Positions 1 through 9,366 of a stretch of DNA of 64,000 nucleotides are shown here, in pieces. The notes beneath the pieces are model-generated. The model was given only the letters and a program-made list of their open reading frames with translations, searched no databases and was not told the origin of the DNA. Each line of letters starts with the position of its first letter. The stretch's first letter is position 1. The position numbers and the translations under genes are program-made. Source of the DNA: Closterium sp. NIES-65 (Eukaryota > Streptophyta > Zygnematophyceae > Desmidiales > Closteriaceae); the NCBI GenBank assembly GCA_948144175.1, contig CANXME010000806.1, positions 1-64,000 of the forward strand, written 5' to 3'.

Positions 1-926
1 GACGCCGGTCTCTGTCAACGCCTACGCAGAGCTGGTGTTTGAGGACGAGGAGTTTCAATCGCGTGAGGATGCAGAGTACCGGCAGAAGGTCGGCTCGTTG
101 CAGTTCGCGGCCACCACGACGAGGCCCGACATTGCCTTCGCTTGCAGCAAGCTCGGATCCGGCTTGACAGTGCGATGCGACAACCACTGGCGTGAGGTCG
201 ATCGCTGTCTACACTACCTCGCTATAAACTCGTGACGCCGCTCTGGAGTTCGGCGGCGGACCAGGGTCGCTGTGTCTGGTCGGCTATGCAGATGCCGACA
301 ACGCTGGCGACAAGCAGAATCGGACGAGCACGGGCGGCTACGTTTTCGTCTTCGGAGGAGCCGCAGTCTCCTGGCAAACCAGCGCATCAAGTGCGCGATG
401 CTCTCGTCGACCGAATTAGAGTACGTCGCGGCGACCGAGAGCCGGTAAGGAGGCTCGCCGTCTGCGCTTCCTCCTTGCAGAGTTCCATCTGCTCGACCCA
501 AGGAAGCCAACTGTTTTGCACGTGGACAACCAGTCGGCGATCACTGTCGCAGAGGGCTTGGGGCTCAAGGGCAACCTTAAGCACATGGAAAGACGTTACG
601 CTGGCTGCAGCAACTGGTGAAGCGCGGGAAGATTGCTCTGCAGTACATCCCGACCTCCGAGCAGCCAGCAGATTTTCTGACGAAGGCGCTGCATTTTCCG
701 CTTTCAACCGGTGCTCCGTCGCAATTGGCCAGTGCGTCTGGCTGACGTGGGCGACGGGGATGACGAGGTGCAGCAGTAGGTGCCGTGCCCTTCTGCACGG
801 CTGGTGCGGTGATCTACGTGCTATGTGTTCAGTGCACGTAGAAGGAATTTTCTCCTTGTATTCTATCCCTCTGGGTTCAAGGTGGACCTTGTGTGTGGGT
901 GCCCAAGCGTGAGCTGGGCAGGGGAG
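1..926 (+). pseudogene. Ty1/copia reverse transcriptase-RNase H remnant
   Basis: Frames read the end of a copia reverse transcriptase (VGSLQFAATTTRPDIAFACSK, near 85-165) and then a copia RNase H: GYADADNAGD near 280-315, STGGYVF, then LHVDNQSAITVAEGLGL (about 515-570) and PTSEQPADFLTKALHF (about 650-700). The coding frame changes at least twice and a stop lies near 410, so it cannot make a full protein. The 5' part of the element lies outside the window. A purine-rich tract ending GGGCAGGGGAG at about 926 looks like the polypurine tract just upstream of a 3' LTR. It is unrelated in detail to the copia family at 27-64 kb. Confidence 0.85.
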
Positions 927-1226
927 TGTCGAAAAGAATAGGCCCCGCCCTCGCTTGGGCGAAGTTCGACCAGGTCGTTTCGGAACAAGACGGTGTTCGT
1001 TTTGAGGTCATCGGCGACTTCGGGAGACTTTTATCTGTATGTGACGAGCCGTTTGTCGACGAGATTAATTGGTCGAGGTATAAGTGTTTCTTCTCGATCA
1101 AAGTCCCCGTCTAGGAGGAGCTCGTCGATGGGAGTAAAACAGCGTCCAAGACGAGCCTTTCTGATAGACGGAATTGGCAGAATTGGTGTCTCGATGGACT
1201 GCTGGTCGACAGAATTTAGTTCGACA
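927..1226 (+). repeat. Probable 3' LTR of the preceding copia remnant
   Basis: The sequence starts TGTCGA right after a purine-rich tract, and TCGACA occurs at both 1206-1211 and 1221-1226, matching the TG...CA ends of an LTR. I cannot choose between the two ends because the 5' LTR is not in the window. The region is short-repeat rich (several GTCGA words) and has no convincing coding frame. Confidence 0.4.
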
Positions 1227-1778
1227 AGTGTTTCGTCATGCAGAGCAATTCTGGTCGACCATAATTACTTAGCTCCGAAATTTGCAATGTGCGCGAATTT
1301 TGCCCAATCACGGAACAGCAAATTTCGACCAATCAGGTAATTTCGGAAATTGTAGTCCCCAGGAGAATTCGATTCACTAAGGAAACTAAACCCTAAACAC
1401 GCTCTTACTAACAGTAAAAACATGCACAACTATGAACGTTGTAAACCTGAGCAACTACCAACTCAGGTGAAATATGCATGTGCTTGTTGTTTCACCTGCC
1501 GTTGCTGACTGACGACAGGTTCAGGTGCTTGTCGAGGAATGTTTCTATGGGGTTCATTGTCTTTGCTATTTGGTTCTCTTTGCTTTTACCATATTCTTGT
1601 TCTATGAACTTTTGCTAGTGGAACTATGCTTGAATTCTACCAAGGCAACCAAGTTCACTTCTGAAAAACACTGCCAGAACTTTGACTGTGTGTCCCACGC
1701 TAGTCAAGCTCTCCCATAGAATAGTATTCTCCGCAAGAGGTAGAGCGCAGATAGCGCAAGACGCCGCTTAGCAGCCAC
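1227..1778. other. No recognisable feature
   Basis: AT-richer sequence without a coding frame I can assign, and without clear terminal repeats. A 64-codon open frame at 1525-1719 has no recognisable motif and I treat it as chance. Confidence 0.5.
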
Positions 1779-2690
1779 TCAGTGCACGTCAGTGTGGCGG
1801 CCTAGACCAACAAAGCGAGGGAGAACACTGAGGGGGTAGGCAAGGTCGGGGCGAGTGCACATCATAGCATACATGAGAGACCCAACGAGCTCAAGATAAG
1901 GCCGCAGCTCAGAGGAGGGAGCATGCACGGCAGGGGCAGTGAGCTGATGGTTAGCAGGAAGAGGGGTGGAGACCGGCTTGGCCTGCAACATCTCGAACCG
2001 CTGGAGGATGGACTGGATGTAGAACGACTGGGAGAGAGAGATGGTGCGGGTAGCACAATTACGACGGATCTCCATGCCAAGGTAGTAACGAAGCTCGCCA
2101 AGATCCTTGCATACGAGACACGCCTGCAGGGCTTTCTTGACGGCTGCAAGATTGGCGGAGTCCTCAGCATGCAGCACCAAATTGTCCACATAGGCAAGCA
2201 TGTAAAGCCTGTGGGGGGGATGTGCGAATGAAAAGACTAGGGTCGGAGGTGGAGGTAGAGAAGCCAAGAGAGTGAAGGGTGGAGGAGAGCTTGGCGTGCC
2301 ACTCACGTGTGGCCTGCTTAAGGCCATACACAGGTCGTTTCAATCCCAAAACCGTGCCTGGAGGAAAAGGGCGAGGAAAGCCAGTGGGGCGCTCAAAGAA
2401 TATGCGCTCATGCAGCGTCGCCTTGGAGTAAAGCATTGGAAACGTCCATGGAATGGATCTCCCAATTCCAGCGAGCACCTAAGTCAAGAAGGAGGCGAAG
2501 AGTGGGGAGACGGGCTGTGAGGGAGTAAGTGGCAAAGTAGTCAATGCCTTCATACTGAGTGAACCCACAGTAGCGGGCTTTGAAGACACGAAGTTTTCCA
2601 GGAAGCTGCTTGATACGGAAGACCCATTTGCCTTTGACAATGGTGGCGCCAGGGAGGGGGACAGAGTCAATGTAGGAATTAGTTCTGGTA
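1779..2690 (-). pseudogene. copia reverse transcriptase, broken
   Basis: Three minus-strand frames together cover RT: a start near 2690-2500 (VKGKWVFRIKQLPGKL-like), the middle at 2478-2164 (GTVLGLKRPVYGLKQATREWH) and the end at 2327-1779 (CTRPDLAYPLS). Frame changes occur near 2480 and 2200. The active-site aspartate pair is altered to Asp-Asn. RNase H should follow but the element stops near 1780. Confidence 0.75.
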
Positions 2691-3195
2691 ATGTTTCAAC
2701 TCAGCAATGATAGCAGCCATCCACTCAGTGGCATTAAAGCCCAACACAGCCTCGGAGTAGGACTGAGGGTGGGAATGGCAGCAGTGTCGACAGAGAGAAG
2801 AGTGGGAGAATCGCTAAGGTCACCAATGGTGACACACAGGAGAGGAGAAACAGGATGAATGTTGAAGAGCTCCTCAAAGCGATCTTCAAGAAGAGTAACA
2901 TTATGGGATAGAGAAAGACGAGTGAAAATAGCAGAGTGCTGAAAATTAGAAATTGCGCGAGTCATGGAGCGAGTAGGGCGCGGGGAAGGGGGGGCGAATG
3001 GGAACAGACGACGGAGGTGGAGAGGAAAATGGAAGTGAGGAAGGGAGGGGAGCCGAAGAGGAAGAGGCGGGTGGGGAGGCGCCAGAGATGATGTCGGAAG
3101 GGGGGGCAGTAGAGGCTGGCGCGGAGGGAGGGGCGGGAAGGGCCCGGTGTGACAGCGGCGGCAGTAGGAGGGCAGCTGCGGAGGTTGAGCTCTGC

Positions 3196-4680
3196 CTAGA
3201 GGAGGAAGGCAGAGACACGAGAGAACGACCACTGGTCGGCGGGGCGCTCGCCATGCAGGGAGACATGAACACTGTATTCAAGAGTGAGGCCTGTGAGGAG
3301 GAGGGCACCGCACACGTGATCAGAAAGTTCAAAATTTTGAGCTGCAAATTGGGAGGACAGCATCTGCACACGAGCGATGTAGTCCGCCATGTGTGGTGAA
3401 GCCGGTTAGGCGAAGAGAGGTGAGCTCGCGAAAGAGGGCAATGACATTGATGGGAGTCTGCGACTGGAAGCGCTTAGTAAGATAGCCGGGAAGGTCCTTG
3501 GCATAGTGGTTGTGCGAGCACTGAAGGAGAAGGGTTGGAGGTAGGCAGGCAAGGATGACCTGGCAGGCACGTGCGTTAGCAACATGCCAGTTAGCGAGAA
3601 GGTCAGAGTGAGATGGAACAGAAGCAAAGGCGTAGAGGCAGAGCGAGGAGAGGGGGCAGCGAGGTGCTCAGTGAGGCGCTTGCGGATGCTCTCGAGGGAC
3701 TCAGTAAGAACACGAGCGGTCACGGGCTACAGCATTGTCAGGAGCAGCCGCAGCACTGGCTTGGGCCGTGGCCGCAATCCGCTCAGTTTCAGCTATAGCA
3801 GCACAAAGGCCATCAGCATAGGGGTCAGAGGAGATAGAGGTAGGTGCAGAGGCAGGTTTAGGAATGGCGCCAGAACCACTCTGCTGAGTGACAAACCAGA
3901 GGTTAAAGCCACTCACGAGGGTGCTAGACAGCGTGCGCTCAAGATAGTTCAGCCAACTGGGGAAATTGACTGCGCTGCGCAAGCTGAAGGACCAGTAGAG
4001 AGAGGGAGGGGAGGGCGAGAGAGGTCGCCATAAGGAGGAGGAGACAGTTGCAGAGAAGATGAGGGGAGAGGTATAAGAGGCGGAGGAATAAGTGCGAAGC
4101 AGTCTGCTGCTAAGCCGGTGGAGGGAGAAACAAGAGGAGGGAGATTGACGGAGTAGTTTGCTGCTGAGCCGCTGAGGGGAGAAACAAGAGGAGGAGGGAT
4201 AGTGGCGGAGTAGTCTGTCAGAATGTTATAATTTTCTAGCCTGCAGTGGGGTACTCTATAGCGAGTACAACCCAATTAGGGTTTCCTATATGTATGCCAA
4301 CTACTGCTAGTGCAAAGCCCCTCTCTTCTTCATTCCTCACTCTTCACATAGTCTGCTGCTACGCTGCTAAGGGGAGAAACTAGAGGAGGAGGGATAGTGG
4401 CGGAGTAATCTGCTGCTGTGCCACTGAGGGGAAAAATAAGAGGAGGAGGGATAGCGGCGAGGTTGTCTGCTACTGGGCCGCTAAAGGGAAAAAAAGAGGA
4501 GGGAGGGTTGAGAAGGAGTTTGCAGTTGAGCAGTTGAGGGGAGGGTACTAAGGAGGAGGAAAGGTGTGGAGGAGCAACAACTTCAAAAACACAATCAGCC
4601 ACCAGCTGCAGCATATGAGGAGACAAAAGAGGTGGAGGAAAAAGAGTGGAAGGGGATTAAGAGGGAGAGAGGAGAGGAGG
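3196..4680 (-). pseudogene. copia gag, broken
   Basis: Gag-like sequence in several minus-strand frames: VNFPSWLNYLERTLSSTLVSG (about 3970-3905), a Thr/Ala-rich segment, then ADYIARVQMLSSQFAAQNFELSD (about 3388-3320), which resembles the UBN2 part of copia gag. The N-terminal part, about 4626-4000, is made of proline/serine repeats. A solo LTR at 4216-4348 interrupts it and frames are inconsistent. Confidence 0.6.
4216..4348 (+). repeat. Solo LTR (133 bp) with TSD TAGTC
   Basis: Starts TGTCAGAATG and ends TTCACA, flanked by TAGTC at 4211-4215 and 4349-4353. The middle (GTGGGGTA, then ACAACCCAATTAGGGTTTCC) matches LTRs of the copia family at 27-64 kb. It sits inside the gag repeats of the older minus-strand copia element and was presumably left by LTR-LTR recombination. 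Confidence 0.85.
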
Positions 4681-5668
4681 AGGATTGTCACAAGATCGAA
4701 TTTTCAATCAAAACTTCTCACTAAAACTGAATTGAAGGCGTTTTTATACTCGGAAAATACTAGGATAAATGAGATAAAACGAACCTTCGGGAACACGCCC
4801 TTCCCGATACTACAATTACAAGTGCGCATAAGCACGCAAGGCTATTGGCACTTGGGATTACGCCCAGATTACACCGTATACACCACTGTCGGCGCTGTCG
4901 GTGCCGTATAATAGATATGTCGGTGGGAGAAGTAGGAAATAAGAGAAATAAATAGAAGGCTCTAGAAAATAGAGTAGTAGGCCGATTGAGATGAAATAAA
5001 GACCAAAATAAAGAGGAGAAAATAGAGAATAAGATAAAGGAAAGATAAAATAATGAAAAATATTATAACGGGGACGTCCCCCACGAGGATGGTGAGGGGC
5101 AGATTGTGGGAAGGGCGTGCCACAAGCACTTACGAGCTGCAGCAGATGAGGAGAGAAAAGATGAGGAGGAAGAGGTGAGATAGGGAGGGATGCACAAAGG
5201 AGAGAGGGAAGGAGGAGGGTGAGGGAGGGGAGGGCGGATTGGGAAAGGGCAGGCCGCGCCACAGGGGAGGTAAGCGCGCGCACTGCTCGACGAAGTGAAG
5301 CGCGCGCGGCGACGGCAGCGCAATGCGCGCAGCGCGACGAGACCGGAGGGGGTGGAGGGGAGGGGGGGGCGGCTGAGCGCGCTATGAGCAGAAATCAGCG
5401 CGCTACCACCGGAAACGTGAGGAGGAGGAGGCGCGACGAAAAGGGAAGGCGCGGGAGAGCAATACGGACGGTAGGGAGGCGCGCTACGGAGTGGAATAGA
5501 GCATCCACGTGACTAAAATGAAGAAAACCGCGAGGATGCTAAGTGTGACTTTAAAGGAAACGAGAAATTAAAAGAATAAGAAAATCGTCTAGCTAAGTAG
5601 CGCGGAAATGGCCTAAGGGCCAGAAAAAAATATAAGAGAAGCGGATAAAAGGGAAACGCCTAGGACTA

Positions 5669-5682
5669 GGCTCTGAATACCA
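5669..5682 (-). other. Primer binding site, initiator Met tRNA type
   Basis: Reverse complement reads TGGTATTCAGAGCC, one base from the canonical TGGTATCAGAGC. It lies directly against the LTR that begins at 5683. Confidence 0.7.
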
Positions 5683-5925
5683 TGTTGAAGTTCGAGAAGC
5701 CATGGATGGCGAGCGGTTTTGGTGAGGTGAAAGAAGTTCGACTAGGAAGAGAATGTCGAGGTACAAAAGAGAGAGGGTTGGAAACATTAATTGAAACCTA
5801 GGGTGTGTTCGGTTTGTACTAAAAACTACGAAATGAACCTAGAATGAACCTGAATGCGTAAGCATGGAGTAATAACATAAGAACACAAAAATAGAGGCCA
5901 GAGCAAGCTCTAGCCTACTCCAACA
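5683..5925 (-). repeat. 5' LTR of copia element H (243 bp)
   Basis: Plus-strand ends are TGTTGAAG and CTCCAACA, so both termini carry TGTTG/CAACA. It abuts the PBS on the left and copia coding sequence of opposite orientation on the right. The partner LTR has been lost, so the right boundary rests on the inverted termini only. Confidence 0.55.
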
Positions 5926-6794
5926 ACCTCATGTACGTCATGAATTGTACTCGTCCGGACCTCGCCTTTCCTCTCAGCGTCCTCTCTTCCTTTGTTGCGA
6001 TTGGGAGACACCGTCCTGTTCACTAGACAGCTGCTGTGAGGGTGGCGAAGTACCTAGCGACTACATCAGTCATGGGGCTTGTGCTTGGAGGGACACAGCC
6101 AGTTGTACTCACCGATCACTGCAACTCTTCCTACGTCGACGACTTGGAGACACAGATTTCCACTTAGGGCTATTGCTTCAGCTTGGGCACTGGAGCTGTG
6201 TCGTGGAGGTCTACTCTGTCGTCGTCTAGTGCTGAGGCAGAGATCTACGCCGGTGCCATGGCTACGCAGGAGCTTCGCTTGTTGACCTTCTTGCTCACCG
6301 ACCTTGGTGAGACGGTCGAGCTCTGCACCGACCTTGTTCGCTGACAACAAGGCCATGATCCTCCTATGTCGGGAACCCCGACTGGAGAGCAGAGTGAAGC
6401 ACATCGATGTCAGGTACTTTCTCCTGCGAGCGTTACAGCGACGTGGGCAGGCTCACTTGGACTTCGTGACCTTAGAGACCAACACTGCAAACATTGCATG
6501 AATTGTAGTTAGCCTTCACCAAGGCCCTTCCGCCCGATGACCACCACCGGCTCTGTTTGTAGTTGGGCCTTGTTGACGTAGGCTCTTGATTCCAGTAGTC
6601 TTGTCTCTTGTTGCTGGCTGTACTTCTATATATGTCTGCGAACTCTTGAACTGGCCTTGTGCCCTCTTTTGTGCTCAGAATGTGTGATGACTTCGTGATC
6701 CACCTTGATCATTCTGTGTTTCTTTCTTGACTAATCTTGTGACCACATTCATATCATACTTGTTTTGATGCTCCTCACTGAGCCTATGGGGGTG
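5926..6794 (+). pseudogene. copia RT end and RNase H remnant J
   Basis: Plus-strand frames read MYVMNCTRPDLAFPLSVLS (about 5930-5990), VMGLVLGGTQPVVLTDH, then RNase H AEAEIYAGAMATQELRLL (about 6235-6290) and ADNKAMILLCREPRLESRVKH (about 6335-6400). Frameshifts lie near 6020, 6150 and 6320. The 3' flank (AACTGGCCTTGTG, GATCCACC, then CTATGGGGGTG at about 6784-6794) matches the 3' untranslated region and polypurine tract of the family at 27-64 kb. Confidence 0.8.
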
Positions 6795-6900
6795 TGTCAA
6801 ACTATGTTTGTAGATATATATATGCTCGAGTGAGTTGCATGTACAATACTATATAGACACCTTGGTTGTATCACCCTCCCTTGACCTAATCAACACATTC
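6795..6900 (+). repeat. 3' LTR start of copia remnant J
   Basis: TGTCAAAC begins right after the polypurine tract. The right end is not clear and the interior has diverged from the other LTRs. Confidence 0.45.
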
Positions 6901-7206
6901 TCGTTAGTCCCTAAGGCTCCTACCGTATTCTCCTGGACAAAACACATCGCCGTAATTGTAGACCCTCGGATAGCTTATGCGGGTTGGGTGTTATGATAGA
7001 CCTCGTTTCTACTATACCCCTCTTTTTGGCTGATTTTCTATAACATCCCCCTTTTCTTACGAATTCGTTATTATAGTCGTTAACGAGTAGCTGCAATACG
7101 GAAGAATATCGCGAAAATTTCTCCCTATACAAAATTGTGGAACATTCACTTACAATCTACCGAGATTTCCCCCCCTCCCACTACTTCGCAGTCGCCACGT
7201 GCAGAC
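6901..7206. other. No recognisable feature
   Basis: About 300 bp between the copia remnant and the hAT-like element. I see no coding frame, no RNA gene and no repeat structure. Confidence 0.5.
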
Positions 7207-8480
7207 CAGGGCCTCAGATATCAGGAAAAAAACCCTGAAATTCCTGATTTTGGCAGCCCTTTTTTTACCTACACTGAAAAATCAGCGTTGAGATTTTTGT
7301 GGGACTGATCTTTCAGCCTTTTTTGTTAGGCCACACTGAAATTTCAGACTTTCGTTTCCAAGTACACTGATTCTACGGCGTTGTAACGAAACTAACACTG
7401 AAAGCAATTCTTACTTGTTCCGTGTGCATTTGCCCGCAAAACAGGGAATCTCATATTCCTGCGGTGCCAGCACTTCATTGGGCAGTAACGCTGTAGCATG
7501 AAGTGATAGCTAATCAGGATGTGGCAACCATGTTGTGCTGGAGGGCTGCGAGGGTTCCTGCACCAGCAAGCACTGATGCTCCCATTCCCTCCAACCCAAT
7601 CTCTTGTTTCTTTTCCTCCTGTTTCTCTCCCTCTCCCTCTCAGCCCGATTCCTCTCTTGCTTTCTCGTCTGCACTAATTCATGGCGCCATCAGCACCAGA
7701 AAGGGCGGGCTGTCGGGAATCGAACCCATCGCAAGCGCCGCCGAATCTCCTCTTGTCTCACCGAACACATCGCTCTCGTTCGACGCGATCCGCAGTGCAT
7801 TCTGCTAGATGGTCGTAGACCACGTGGCAATTCCCGTCGGCGTCGCAGGCCCGCTACGACTCGAGGACGCGTAGTTTTTCGTGCTAATGGCGGCAACCGA
7901 AGGCTGCCTCGTCGCCAGCACGAACCGCGGTTGAAAAGGCCATCTGCACCGCATGCGGTGCGCAGATCGTCGTGCTGCGCGACGACATGATCCGCGCATG
8001 ACCCGCGCGCCCGCTGTCCATTCCTCTGCTCCCTTTGCCCCGCACTCCGTGCACTCCATCTCTCCCCCAGTCGTCTCCCCCCAACTGTGCCAATCTTCCC
8101 CCCTCTCTCCCTCCTGTTCTCTCTTTCCCTGCCTCACCCTGCCTGTCAATCCGGTTTCCTCCTCCACACCCTGCCCCTGCAGCTTCAACGTGTATGTGTG
8201 TGCTGCGGCAGAGCACTGTCACGTACTGGTGTCCCAAGCTGAGGAGAGGAGAGAAGCCAAAGGTAGTGATGATAACACGGCTGCTACTGACTTAGTATTT
8301 GAAGTAGAGTTTTCTAGTAATCAACAACCTTTTATATTTTTGAACACTGATACATCAGCCTTTTTCAAAGGGAACCCTGATATTTCAGGTTTTTTTTTTT
8401 TTAGAAACACTGTCAATCAGGGTTTATACACAAGGGTACCCTGATGGGTCGACGACCCTAAAAGTGAATCTGAGGCCCTG
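7207..8480. mobile_element. Non-autonomous hAT-like element with captured gene fragment
   Basis: A 1,274-bp element with inverted termini CAGGGCCTCAGAT at the left and ATCTGAGGCCCTG at the right, flanked by a perfect 8-bp target duplication GTGCAGAC (7199-7206 and 8481-8488). Eight-base duplications and CAGGG ends are typical of the hAT superfamily. The subterminal 150-200 bp at each side are rich in repeated ACTGA/TCAGG words and poly-T runs (for example 7215-7390 and 8330-8450), possible transposase-binding arrays. The centre is GC-rich, encodes no transposase, and carries a decayed HMG-CoA reductase fragment. Confidence 0.85.
7800..8012 (+). pseudogene. HMGR: Captured HMG-CoA reductase fragment
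   Basis: The plus strand reads VAIPVGVAGPLRLED, a TAG stop, then MAATEGCLVASTNRG, with a frame slip next to KAICTACGAQIVVLRDDMIRA. This is the conserved IPVGVAGPL ... MATTEGCLVASTNRGCKAI block of HMG-CoA reductase, the mevalonate-pathway enzyme; the Glu of TEGC is a catalytic residue in the family. Only about 70 residues are present, with two stops and one indel, so it is non-functional. Its place inside a hAT-like element with intact TSDs points to transduplication of a host gene piece. The sequence just upstream (7690-7800) may also be captured but I cannot assign it. Confidence 0.8.
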
Positions 8481-8488
8481 GTGCAGAC

Positions 8489-9076
8489 GAATCTTCCGCT
8501 GCAAGTGGCAAGAGAGGTGCCACATGGCATTTTCGTAGGGGTGATGAAGTTCGTGGCCGAAAATCACATTTGCGCCTCAGACAGTGATGTTAAAATGAAA
8601 ATCAGAACACCCACATTGTCTAATCAAATTAACACTAACACTAAATATACCATATGTAAAGACCGGGTATTATGTATTTTTTTCCTATGAGGAGACCGCC
8701 CCCATTTTTCCCTGTATTTTTAGCTATACCCTAGGGTGTTATGTCCAGGAGAATAAGGTAGTTTCTAAGATTTTCTGTTGATTCCTCGTAGTAGGTGTAA
8801 CTCTAACTCTGATACAATTACTGGAATACAGGGTTACCGTAACTTTTTTTGGTTTGAATAGCTCAGTTTTGGAAAGTTGATTATTTTACAATAACCAGGG
8901 TCTGAAACCTCAGACTAATCAGACATCAAGTCCGGTTGTTGGTCACCACCAACTTGACAACTCAAATGAGCGTTCTTCCATAGCATTCATTCATTCATAG
9001 CCGCGTTTGGCAGTCACAGTGCACACGGCACTGCGTATGATTGTCGGTTGAAGGCCCTTGGTCTCGGCGCTGAAGC
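8489..9076. other. 3' flank of the DUF639 gene, no other feature
   Basis: AT-richer DNA between the hAT-like element and the stop codon of the minus-strand gene. It presumably contains the 3' untranslated region. I see no coding frame or RNA gene. Confidence 0.5.
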
Positions 9077-9366
9077 TCACTTCAGCTTGTCGCCACCCAA
9101 GGCAGTTGTGGACGCCGCAGCGGCGGCAGCAGAGCCGGCGACAACGACCCTGACGGGGGGAACGGGCACGAGCTGCCACCAGCGGCGCAGCTTGTGGCCC
9201 CATGGAGGAGGTCTGCGGGCCGCCCTTCTGCTTTTGGAAGTTGAAGTAGGCGGAGAAGATGTGCAGCACTGCCACCGTGCCGATCACCCGCGCCGGCACC
9301 AGCAGCGGCACCACCACAGCCGCTGCCGCCCCCGCCAAGCAGCAGCAGCAGCACCTTGTCAGTGAG
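9077..9366 (-). CDS. DUF639 exon 13 with two apparent frameshifts
   Basis: The exon follows a CCCCCCCACAG acceptor and opens LTDKVLLLLL. The conserved continuation AGAAAAVVVPLLVPARVIG lies one base out of frame after a run of five G, near 9330. A second one-base slip, at ATGGGGCC near 9205, is needed to reach GHKLRRWWQLVPVPP and the stop at 9077-9079. Removing one G at each place gives 288 bp in frame, matching the family C-terminus: one transmembrane segment, then a short basic/aromatic tail. As assembled, the frame would diverge within the last membrane segment. Confidence 0.75.

Larger units (their letters stand above)
1779..5682 (-). mobile_element. Degenerate copia element H (gag and RT; integrase missing)
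   Basis: Minus-strand copia element. Reading from the right: PBS at 5669-5682, a roughly 1-kb leader, gag pieces (about 4680-3200), a Pro/Ser-rich linker (about 3200-2700), then reverse transcriptase (about 2690-1790). RT is recognised by RPVYGLKQATREWHAKL, AYVDNLVLHAEDSANLA and LVGSLMYAMMCTRPDLAYPLS. The usual YVDD is YVDN. No protease or integrase motif is visible between gag and RT, and RNase H and the 3' LTR are lost at the left end. Frames shift repeatedly. The N-terminal gag contains imperfect repeats of about 19 residues (PPPLVSPLSGTAADY type), through which a solo LTR is inserted. Confidence 0.75.

Noticed and set aside
1380..1400. AAACCCTAAAC, telomere-like word
   Set aside because: A single occurrence without tandem repetition.
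7690..7815. Possible tRNA gene (GGGTTCGATTCCCGA on the minus strand)
   Set aside because: Only a T-arm-like word is present; no matching acceptor stem or anticodon arm could be built around it.
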